5,099 nt of DNA. It comes from QQUK01 sp913009765 (GTDB lineage: Bacteria; Zixibacteria; MSB-5A5; GN15; FEB-12). The stretch is taken from contig CALCCW010000109.1 in NCBI GenBank assembly GCA_937900185.1, forward strand, positions 1 to 5,099, given 5' to 3'. This document shows, in pieces, positions 1 through 4,992 of the stretch. Below the pieces are notes generated by a model. That model was not told the origin of the DNA, ran no database searches, and saw only the letters and a program-made list of their open reading frames with translations. Both the position numbers and the translations under genes were made by a program. Position 1 is the stretch's first letter; the number at the start of each line of letters is the position of its first letter.

Positions 1-17
1 TTATATGTTTTTTTTTT
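1..17. other. T-rich non-genomic end outside the adapter
   Basis: This short run is almost entirely T and sits immediately outside the 5' end of a perfect P5 adapter. Read on the other strand it is poly-A following the end of the adapter. That is what Illumina base calling tends to give when a read runs past the end of a short template. It should not be treated as a promoter or terminator tract. The identity of the neighbouring adapter is certain; the read-past-end origin of this run is inference. Confidence 0.8.
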
Positions 18-75
18 AATGATACGGCGACCACCGAGATCTACACTCTTTCCCTACACGACGCTCTTCCGATCT
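18..75 (+). other. Illumina P5 / TruSeq universal adapter (sequencing contaminant)
   Basis: These 58 bases match the Illumina P5/TruSeq universal adapter from end to end, beginning AATGATACGGCGACC and ending CGCTCTTCCGATCT, with no mismatch seen. This is synthetic library DNA left on the contig end, not part of the genome. Read on the minus strand it continues the reading frame of the adjacent oxidase gene and encodes R followed by SEERRVGKECRSRWSPYH and a stop. That peptide is a recurrent adapter-derived artefact in protein databases. Genomic sequence begins at about 76. Confidence 0.98.
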
Positions 76-1017
76 TCTGCGAACTTTCCAAAGTAAATCA
101 GCTCTGTCAGCATCAACTTCTCGTTTTATGTATGAGCAGTTATTGTTTTGGCAAATCGTCTCAATTTTTTGAGAATCAGCTGATTCTGATTCAATCAAAA
201 GAATAGCGGCGACATTATCAAGCGAGTCATTTCTTTCATAGTTGTTAGAACATGCGGCAGCATCGCCATCTAAGAATTCCATTACGATAGGAGTAATCCC
301 CGCCATTCGAATATCAGAGACTGTTTGAGCGGCATTTTTGGGGTTGTCATAAGCTGTTAAAATGGTTTCTCCTGCTTTCGGCATATCTATCAACTTCAGA
401 GCAATTTCTGTGATAATAATAAGAGTACCTTCGGAGCCGATAAAAAGTTCGGTAAAATCAAAACCTGTATTTTGATTATAAATGCCGGTTTCTAAAATTT
501 TGCCATTTGTTGTTATGCCTCTTATACCCAAAACATAATCTTTGGTCACGCCGTATTTTACACATTTGAGTCCTCCTGCATTTTCGGCAACATTACCGCC
601 TATGGTTGACTCATCATAGCTGGCAGGGTCGGGAGGGTAGAAGAGGTTGAGTTTGGCAGCTTCATCCAAAATAGTTTTTGTAATAACTCCGGTTTGAGCA
701 TACGCTATTTTTTGTACGGTATCAAACCTGAGTTGAGCCATCTGTTCAAGTGAAAGCACAATCGCACCATCTTGCGGAACAGCTCCGCCTGATAGTCCGG
801 TTCCGGCTCCTCGGGGGACTAAGGGGATATTATGTATATTACAAAAATTGACAATTTGAGAAATATCATTTTCTTCATGAGCAAAAATAAGTGCTGAGGG
901 GTTACCTGTTTCAATTGTAGCATCATGACAATAGTTTTCATAATGTGATAAATCGGTTATAACTTTTGCCGCAGGAGAGAGTCTGTCGGATAATTCAGCT
1001 AAGAACTTATTGGGCAT
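76..1017 (-). CDS. GlcD-like FAD-linked oxidase (glycolate oxidase subunit / D-lactate dehydrogenase family), C-terminus missing
   Basis: This is the N-terminal 314 residues of a flavoprotein of the vanillyl-alcohol-oxidase superfamily, closest in pattern to glycolate oxidase subunit GlcD. The family oxidises 2-hydroxy acids such as glycolate or D-lactate using FAD. Seen in the sequence are the FAD-binding PCMH motif PRGAGTGLSGGAVP (residues 68-81), DPASYDESTIGGNVAENAGG (130-149) followed by K-x-VKYGVTKDYVLG, and FIGSEGTL (192-199). Complete GlcD proteins are about 460-500 residues, so the C-terminal FAD-oxidase part, including the His-rich HxHGDGN-type motif, is absent because the contig ends. 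The frame stays open for 19 more residues only because it runs into adapter; the last genomic residues are LLWKVRR. Start ATG at 1017 lies one base after the stop of the upstream zinc-ribbon gene and lacks a clear Shine-Dalgarno, suggesting translational coupling. Glycolate versus D-lactate specificity cannot be decided. Confidence 0.88.
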
Positions 1018-1018
1018 T

Positions 1019-1333
1019 TTAGTTTTTCTTGGGTTCGTTTTTCGTTTTTTTTACTTCGGATTTTTTCTCAATTGTTTTTTTGGAATCTTTTGAATCCGTT
1101 TTGGGTTTGGTTGTTGTTTCGGAATCATTTTTGGCAGATTCTTTATAATTGTTACTTCTATTTTCTGTAATATAAAAGCCGGAACCTTTTAAAACAAATC
1201 CTGCTCCACCGCTGATAATACGCTCAACCGTACCATTACATTTAGGACAGGCGGTTAATGGAGCAGAGGTTATTGATTGAAATTCTTCAAACTGGCAGTT
1301 ACAATCTTTGCATTTATACTCGTAAGTTGGCAT
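1019..1333 (-). CDS. FmdB-family small zinc-ribbon protein
   Basis: This 104-residue protein begins MPTYEYKCKDC, the hallmark start of the FmdB / CxxC_CxxC_SSSS zinc-ribbon family. Two CX2C pairs (C8/C11 and C29/C32) would bind one zinc ion. They are followed by a Gly-rich segment, SGGAGFVLKGSGFY (residues 41-54), also typical of the family. The rest, from about residue 60, is low-complexity and rich in Lys, Ser, Thr and Glu, and is probably disordered. FmdB was named as a putative regulator of formamidase genes, but most homologues have no established role, so a regulatory function is only a family label. ATG at 1333 is supported by GGAG (1342..1339 on the minus strand) five bases upstream. 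The stop is one base from the ATG of the GlcD-like gene, so the two are very likely co-translated. The aminotransferase gene upstream ends 80 bp away. Confidence 0.9.
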   Translation of the reverse strand: MPTYEYKCKDCNCQFEEFQSITSAPLTACPKCNGTVERIISGGAGFVLKGSGFYITENRSNNYKESAKNDSETTTKPKTDSKDSKKTIEKKSEVKKTKNEPKKN

Positions 1334-1413
1334 GAAATCTCCAAAAATAATTAGTCATTAATACATAACACTTTGCTGAAAGTACGTAAAAAAAATGATT
1401 TTTCAAGAGAAAA
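1334..1413 (-). other. Intergenic gap between aminotransferase and fmdB-like gene
   Basis: This 80-bp AT-rich gap separates two minus-strand genes. At its aminotransferase end lies a weak hairpin followed by eight T (listed separately). At the other end is the GGAG ribosome binding site of the FmdB-like gene. Between them a TATTAA box could serve as a -10 element, but I see no matching -35 that I would defend. The gene pair could therefore be either read through from the aminotransferase or separately transcribed. Confidence 0.5.
1388..1413 (-). terminator. Weak candidate rho-independent terminator after the aminotransferase gene
   Basis: Directly after the aminotransferase stop codon, read on the minus strand, TTTTC (1413..1409) can pair with GAAAA (1404..1400) across a four-base loop, TCTT. 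Four bases later comes a run of eight T (1395..1388). Position and T-run are right for an intrinsic terminator. However, the stem has only five pairs, four of them A-T, so it would be thermodynamically weak and may at most attenuate transcription into the FmdB-like gene. Confidence 0.3.
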
Positions 1414-2607
1414 TTAATGTTTTAAAGATTTACTTAGTTTCTGTAACCCGTAGACAATCTGCTGAACGCCGGATTCTACTTTTTTCATTGATGGGGCAAA
1501 AGAAATTCGTATATACTCATCTGCTCCAAAACCTGCCCCCGGCACAACACCTACATGATGATTTTCTAAAAGATAGACAGCAAGTTCAGATGAGTTGGAA
1601 ATAGATTTTTCATGATAATATTTTGAGATATTTACAAAAAGATAAAAGGCTCCGTTTGGTTTTATTATTTCGATATTGTCGAGTTGAGATAATATCTCAA
1701 TTGCTTTATCTCGTTTTGCGATAAGAGTCGGCAGTAAATCATGTATAAATCTGTTATCAGATTTGAGTGCTTCCAAAGCAGCATATTGTGAAATAGATGA
1801 TGCATTAGAGGTTGTCTGTGACTGAACTAAAGCAGCTTTTTCAATCAATTTTTTTGGACCAACAGCATAGCCGATACGCCATCCGGTCATCGCATACGTT
1901 TTAGAAAAACTATGTAAAATAATTGTCTGGTCGTATATCTCAGAGTCTATTGTTACGGGAGAAAAATGTCTGTGTGGCGGGTACATAATTTTTTCATATA
2001 TCTCATCAGAAAACAGCCAGAGAGAATGTTTTTTTACAAGTTTGGCAATCTCTGACAAAAGGGACTTCTCATAGACTATTCCGGTTGGATTGCATGGTGA
2101 ATTTATAATTATTGCTTTTGTTTTTTTTGTTATGGCAGAATCTATTATTTCAGCAGTCGGGATTGAACCATTCTTCATTGTATCTATTATGATTGGTACT
2201 GCTCCGGTCAGTTTAATCATCGACGGGTAGCTGGAGTAATATGGAGCAAAAATAATAACTTCATCATTATGTCCGCATAGCGAGTAGAGGCAGTTAAAAA
2301 GAGCATGTTTCCCGCCGTTTGATATTAAAATTTGGTCTGGAGTATATTGAAGTTTGTTTTCTTTTTTCAACTTATCGCAAACAGCCTGACGTAATTCTAA
2401 AATTCCATTATTCAGCGTATATTTTGTATTGCCAGAATTGATTGCTTCAACGCCTGCTTTGGCAATATGTAAAGGAGTCGGTTCATCAAGTTCGCCTGCA
2501 ACAAGCGGTATAATATTATCGCCATTGGTTATTTTTTCTTTTATGAGAGCAAAAAACTTAAATGTTTCCGATTGCTCAATATCTTGTAGATGTTCAGAAA
2601 ACTTCAT
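1414..2607 (-). CDS. Aspartate aminotransferase-like PLP enzyme (class I/II, Thermus/Bacillus type)
   Basis: This complete 397-residue fold-type I aminotransferase has the usual length for the family. It transfers an amino group between an amino acid and a 2-oxo acid using pyridoxal phosphate, in the cytosol. Visible active-site elements are NSPCNPTG (169-176, with the cofactor-contacting Asn173), SDEIYE (200-205, with Asp201 and Tyr204 at the pyridine ring), SFSKTYAMTGWRIGY (233-247, with Schiff-base Lys236 and phosphate-contacting Arg244), and YIRISFA (365-371, with Arg367 expected to bind the substrate alpha-carboxylate). SNGGKHALFN (96-105) places a Lys where Thermus-type aspartate aminotransferases use one to bind the acidic side chain. 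This favours aspartate/glutamate, possibly also prephenate, as substrate. The ATG at 2607 gives the expected N-terminus but has no recognisable Shine-Dalgarno. It is divergent from the ZIP gene across 95 bp. Exact substrate range is unproven. Confidence 0.92.
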   Translation of the reverse strand: MKFSEHLQDIEQSETFKFFALIKEKITNGDNIIPLVAGELDEPTPLHIAKAGVEAINSGNTKYTLNNGILELRQAVCDKLKKENKLQYTPDQILISNGGKHALFNCLYSLCGHNDEVIIFAPYYSSYPSMIKLTGAVPIIIDTMKNGSIPTAEIIDSAITKKTKAIIINSPCNPTGIVYEKSLLSEIAKLVKKHSLWLFSDEIYEKIMYPPHRHFSPVTIDSEIYDQTIILHSFSKTYAMTGWRIGYAVGPKKLIEKAALVQSQTTSNASSISQYAALEALKSDNRFIHDLLPTLIAKRDKAIEILSQLDNIEIIKPNGAFYLFVNISKYYHEKSISNSSELAVYLLENHHVGVVPGAGFGADEYIRISFAPSMKKVESGVQQIVYGLQKLSKSLKH

Positions 2608-2610
2608 AAT

Positions 2611-2641
2611 GTTATAAATATCGGCAGATAATGAAAGTCAA
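2611..2641 (-). promoter_or_regulatory. Candidate promoter for the aminotransferase gene
   Basis: Read on the minus strand, TTGACT (2641..2636, five of six bases of the sigma70 -35 consensus) is followed by overlapping AT-rich candidates for the -10: TATTTA (2620..2615, spacer 15), TTTATA (2618..2613, spacer 17) and TATAAC (2616..2611, spacer 19). None combines ideal spacing and sequence. Whichever is used, the transcript would begin within a few bases of the ATG at 2607. That agrees with the missing ribosome binding site and suggests a leaderless mRNA. Confidence 0.35.
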
Positions 2642-2665
2642 TTAAATATATTCCAATTTAAAGCC

Positions 2666-2694
2666 TTGACAGATAGAGAAATAATTTCTTCATT
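2666..2694 (+). promoter_or_regulatory. Candidate promoter for the ZIP transporter gene
   Basis: A perfect TTGACA (2666..2671) lies 37 bases before the ATG at 2703. At the optimal 17-base spacing stands TTCATT (2689..2694), a poor -10. If used, transcription would start at about 2701-2703, essentially on the start codon, matching the lack of any Shine-Dalgarno there. The perfect -35 with a weak -10 would be typical of a promoter that needs activation, but this is inference from one element. Confidence 0.35.
2677..2689. promoter_or_regulatory. 13-bp perfect palindrome in the ZIP promoter spacer (possible operator)
   Basis: AGAAATAATTTCT is a perfect inverted repeat with 6-base arms around a central A. 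It lies between the TTGACA at 2666 and the start codon at 2703, where a bound repressor would block RNA polymerase. Metal transporter genes are often controlled by dimeric metal sensors of the Fur/Zur, MntR/DtxR or MerR groups that bind such dyads. The sequence does not match a consensus I can name, and AT-rich DNA yields short palindromes by chance. Confidence 0.3.
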
Positions 2695-2702
2695 CATTCG
2701 AC

Positions 2703-3425
2703 ATGAACGATAATTTTCTTACATATTGCTTCCTTATTTTTGGTGCCGGAATAGTAGGCGGGGTATTACCGTTTATTCGGAAATGGTCGGACGACCTCTT
2801 GCATTTATTTGTTTCATTTGGAGCAGGTATATTTATAGGAACGGTATTTCTGCATTTACTTCCTGAAGCATTTTCACATGAGCATGTCGAAACATCGGCA
2901 ATATTTGTTTTAGTCGGTTTTATGCTTATTTTCTTAATAGAGCGTTTTTTGTTTGTGACAGGTGACGGCAGCTATGACCATAGCCATTATGTAATATCTA
3001 TTACTGCATTAGTAGGGCTTTCGGTTCATTCTCTGATAGCCGGTCTTGGTTTTGCGGTTGGAGTTGAGTATAAAGACATAGGTATTCTTATTTTTTATTC
3101 TATAATTGCTCATAAATCAACAGCTGCTTTTTCTTTGGCATCCTTGTTTCTACTTGCCAAAATAAATCTGAAAAAAAGAATTATGTTGATTGTGTTATTT
3201 TCTTTGATGACACCTTTGGGTGCTTTGTTTTTTTCTTATGTAGTGACATCTGTTAAGCATGAATCGTTGTCTCCGTTATTAGGTCTTACTGCCGGGACAT
3301 TTTTATATGTTGCTGTAGGAGAACTTTTGCCTGAAGTTTTTCATACAAAATCTCATCGGTGGTATAAATTGGCACTGCTGATTATCGGAATCCTGATAAT
3401 GGGCTTTATTAAACATGGGCATTAA
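2703..3425 (+). CDS. ZIP-family divalent metal transporter with altered metal-site motifs
   Basis: This 240-residue membrane protein has eight predicted helices, at about residues 6-22, 33-54, 66-85, 97-121, 126-152, 159-181, 190-213 and 220-236, which is the ZIP (SLC39) topology. ZIP proteins carry zinc, iron or manganese into the cytosol. Family features are FGAGIFIGTVFLHLLPEAF (39-57) in helix 2, a His/Asp-bearing loop (88-95) before helix 4, HSLIAG (109-114) in helix 4, HKSTAAFSL (137-145) in helix 5 and GELLPE (206-211) in helix 7. HS and HKxxxAFSL resemble the ZIPII group (ZIP1-3) rather than HNxPEG and HExPHE types. Ala113 stands where helix 4 usually has Glu or Asp, so two acidic metal ligands are missing compared with binuclear-site ZIPs. 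ATG at 2703 is the only start after an in-frame stop at 2682. No Shine-Dalgarno is seen. Metal and even transport activity are unproven. Confidence 0.85.
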   Translation: MNDNFLTYCFLIFGAGIVGGVLPFIRKWSDDLLHLFVSFGAGIFIGTVFLHLLPEAFSHEHVETSAIFVLVGFMLIFLIERFLFVTGDGSYDHSHYVISITALVGLSVHSLIAGLGFAVGVEYKDIGILIFYSIIAHKSTAAFSLASLFLLAKINLKKRIMLIVLFSLMTPLGALFFSYVVTSVKHESLSPLLGLTAGTFLYVAVGELLPEVFHTKSHRWYKLALLIIGILIMGFIKHGH

Positions 3426-3436
3426 AAATTATTTTA

Positions 3437-3465
3437 TAAACAAAATCAACGTTAATGAGTATAAC
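3437..3465 (+). promoter_or_regulatory. Candidate sigma70-like promoter for the rhodanese-MauE pair
   Basis: TAAACA (3437..3442, four of six -35 bases) and TATAAC (3460..3465, five of six -10 bases) are separated by exactly 17 bases in the 85-bp gap between the ZIP and rhodanese genes. Transcription would start near 3472 and give a leader of about 39 bases. I see no good terminator after the ZIP gene, so read-through from ZIP is also possible. Confidence 0.35.
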
Positions 3466-3496
3466 AGGTATTCAATTTGAAGGAAAACCAATATAG

Positions 3497-3517
3497 ATGA
3501 AAGCGAATGTATGGTAG
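3497..3517 (+). other. Six-codon mini-ORF overlapping the rhodanese start
   Basis: ATG at 3497 opens a short frame, MKANVW-stop, whose stop codon (3515..3517) lies just inside the rhodanese gene beginning at 3511. GAAGGA (3479..3484), the only good Shine-Dalgarno-like sequence in this leader, is 12 bases before this ATG and 26 before the rhodanese ATG. Ribosomes could load here and re-initiate at 3511, but it may be chance. Confidence 0.2.
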
Positions 3518-4029
3518 TTAAACAAATTCTCATTTTACTTTTACTGGTATTTGTTCTTGGAACAACAAGTAATCTTGTTTCTCCGAATAAAATCCCATTT
3601 ATTGGACAGTATCGGGATTTGTCAAGCGGCGATGGACCGATAGTACCGCCATCTGCCTCAGAAGGTGATCCTCCTTTTATTGCTGTTGATGTAGCAGAAC
3701 TAGAATATTCTTTAAAAAAAGCAATATTTGTTGATGCCCGCGATAATTCTGAATTTATTTGTGGAACAATCCCGGGTTCTATTAATATTCCATTTGATTA
3801 TCTTCCTGAGGAAAATATAGAGGGTTATGTTGATTCAGCTTTAAATTATGCTCCGAAAGACAGTTATATAATAGTATTTTGTTCAGGGGAAGAGTGCGAT
3901 TTATCTCTCCACATGGCACGAAATCTTCAAGATTTAGGTTATACGAATTTATCGATTTTCTTTGGCGGTGCCAGAGAATGGGAAAAGTTTGGTCTGAAAA
4001 TGGAAAGGGGAGAAGGATGCGAAGAATAA
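3511..4029 (+). CDS. Membrane-anchored single-domain rhodanese
   Basis: This 172-residue protein has an uncleaved signal anchor or signal peptide (hydrophobic residues about 5-18 after a Lys at 4), a Pro/Gly/Ser-rich linker (about 35-56), and one rhodanese domain (about 57-166). Rhodaneses move sulfane sulfur through a persulfide on an active-site Cys. Here the six-residue catalytic loop is CSGEEC with Cys124 the expected nucleophile after a hydrophobic strand (YIIVF), and a second Cys at 129. Other family marks are FVDARDNSEFICGTIPGSINIPF (73-95) and GGAREWEKFG (152-161). No lipobox Cys is present, so the domain probably faces the periplasm as a membrane-tethered protein. ATG at 3511 is the only start after an in-frame stop at 3478 and gives a well-formed signal sequence, although its ribosome binding site is poor. 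The last 13 bases overlap the MauE-like gene, implying joint translation. Donor and acceptor of sulfur are unknown. Confidence 0.88.
   Translation: MVVKQILILLLLVFVLGTTSNLVSPNKIPFIGQYRDLSSGDGPIVPPSASEGDPPFIAVDVAELEYSLKKAIFVDARDNSEFICGTIPGSINIPFDYLPEENIEGYVDSALNYAPKDSYIIVFCSGEECDLSLHMARNLQDLGYTNLSIFFGGAREWEKFGLKMERGEGCEE
4007..4012 (+). promoter_or_regulatory. Ribosome binding site fixing the MauE-like start at 4017
   Basis: GGGGAG lies four bases before ATG 4017, inside the end of the rhodanese gene. It supports 4017 over the in-frame ATG at 3879, which would add 46 charged, non-family residues and overlap the rhodanese domain by 151 bases. Confidence 0.8.
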
Positions 4030-4460
4030 TTGACAACGATTATTTAACTTTACTTTTTAGAGTTATTATAGGTGTTACTTTTATTTACGCTTCATTTTAT
4101 AAAATACTTGAACCGTCTGTTTTTGCCAAAGGTATCTGGTTTTACCATATACTGCCCGGAGATTTGATAAATCTGTTAGCCATATTTCTTCCTTGGGCAG
4201 AATTGATATGCGGAATTGCTTTGATAGTGGGTTGGCAATATCGAGGTGCGGTAATACTTATAAACCTTATGATGATTATGTTTATGGTTGCTTTGTCTAT
4301 CGCAATTTATAAAGGAATATCAATTGACTGTGGATGTTTTAAAGCATCCAAAGCAACCGAAAACTCGGCAATGGATGCTCTGATTCGGGATTTTGGTGTT
4401 ATTGCAATGACTGTTGTGCTTTATTTCAGTAAATCAAAAAAACTAATGTTTGACAAATAA
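4017..4460 (+). CDS. MauE/DoxX-like redox-associated membrane protein
   Basis: This 147-residue integral membrane protein has four predicted helices at about 11-30, 50-72, 77-98 and 122-137, the layout of the DoxX-like superfamily that includes MauE. Helix 1 carries FRVIIGVTFIYASFYKILEP (14-33), a common DoxX/MauE pattern. The loop before helix 4 has DCGCF (104-108), giving the paired Cys105 and Cys107 seen in many MauE-like proteins. MauE itself is needed to make active methylamine dehydrogenase, with the thioredoxin-like MauD, and is thought to help form disulfides. No methylamine dehydrogenase gene is present here, so a methylamine role is not supported. Overlap of 13 bases with the rhodanese and a strong GGGGAG site indicate coupled translation. 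A joint role in thiol or persulfide transfer at the membrane is inference. The gene ends directly against the convergent secretin gene. Confidence 0.82.
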   Translation: MRRIIDNDYLTLLFRVIIGVTFIYASFYKILEPSVFAKGIWFYHILPGDLINLLAIFLPWAELICGIALIVGWQYRGAVILINLMMIMFMVALSIAIYKGISIDCGCFKASKATENSAMDALIRDFGVIAMTVVLYFSKSKKLMFDK

Positions 4461-4934
4461 TTACTTTAAGATTGTTGGAGTTATCATAATAATTAAATCT
4501 GTTGTAGTATTTTCATTATGTTTTGATTGAAATAATTTACCTAACAGTGGTATTGAGCCCAAAAGCGGTACTTTTTGAATTCGTTCTATTTTATTTTCTT
4601 TTAAAAGTCCGCCTAAAGCAACTGTCTCACCATCTAAAACAGTTATTTTAGATTTTACCGAACGGGAAATAGTTATCGGTTTTTGTGAGTCGACCGGTCC
4701 GGTATAGCCGATTATATCTTCTATTTTAGGTTCAACAGTAAGCGTTATCTTGCCGTTTGCGTTAATGCGAGGGGTAACAGTCAGGGTAATTCCAACCTCT
4801 TCATCATAAAATGTAACGATGTCCTGGGTTGCGGCTGCTTCGGTGAATCTGCTGATTGTCGGAATTGGTATTACAGTTGTGATTTTAATTTCTGCTTCAT
4901 GGTTTTCCAAAGTGGTGACATGCGGGTCAGAGAT
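4461..4934 (-). CDS. Secretin (GspD/PilQ superfamily), C-terminal 157 residues only
   Basis: This is the C-terminal secretin domain of an outer-membrane channel protein used by type II secretion or type IV pilus systems. Seen are DPHVTTLENHEAEIKI (3-18 of the genomic part), matching the PxVxTLxNxxA segment of secretins; EEVGITLTVTPRIN (45-58); ITVLDGETVALGGLLKENK (97-115); VPLLGSIPLLGKLF (122-135), the secretin signature region; and a terminal TTDLIIMITPTIL strand (144-156). The N-terminal domains and signal peptide are missing because adapter begins at 4935. The frame continues upstream through adapter and extra sequence to an apparent ATG at 5090, adding 52 false residues. The C-terminus at 4461 is genuine and touches the stop of the MauE-like gene. 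GspD and PilQ cannot be separated with this fragment; no pilus or secretion partner gene is in the window. Confidence 0.9.
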   Translation of the reverse strand: MSDPHVTTLENHEAEIKITTVIPIPTISRFTEAAATQDIVTFYDEEVGITLTVTPRINANGKITLTVEPKIEDIIGYTGPVDSQKPITISRSVKSKITVLDGETVALGGLLKENKIERIQKVPLLGSIPLLGKLFQSKHNENTTTDLIIMITPTILK

Positions 4935-4992
4935 AGATCGGAAGAGCGTCGTGTAGGGAAAGAGTGTAGATCTCGGTGGTCGCCGTAGCATT
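4935..4992 (-). other. Illumina P5 / TruSeq universal adapter, reverse complement (sequencing contaminant)
   Basis: Starting at AGATCGGAAGAGCGTCGTG, these 58 bases match the reverse complement of the same adapter found at 18..75, with one difference: G at 4988 where the standard adapter has T. On the minus strand it encodes MLRRPPRSTLFPYTTLFRS, a well-known adapter-derived peptide in protein databases, here fused in frame to the secretin fragment. Genomic sequence on this side ends at about 4934. Confidence 0.98.

Noticed and set aside
1395..1604. 69-residue plus-strand frame
   Set aside because: It lies antisense to the 3' end of the aminotransferase gene, has no family features and no ribosome binding site.
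2429..2617. 62-residue plus-strand frame
   Set aside because: It is antisense to the conserved N-terminal part of the aminotransferase gene and looks like a shadow frame.
3378..3402. Hairpin formed by ATTATC and GATAAT near the end of the ZIP gene, as a terminator
   Set aside because: It lies within coding sequence, is AT-rich, and is not followed by a T-run.
3879..4016. 46-codon N-terminal extension of the MauE-like gene
   Set aside because: It overlaps the rhodanese catalytic region in another frame, is unlike the family, and a strong ribosome binding site favours ATG 4017.
3782..4036. 84-residue minus-strand frame
   Set aside because: It is antisense to the rhodanese domain and has no recognisable features.
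18..4992. 58-bp inverted repeats near both ends, resembling terminal repeats of a transposon or linear plasmid
   Set aside because: Both copies are the Illumina universal adapter, and no transposase or replication gene lies between them.
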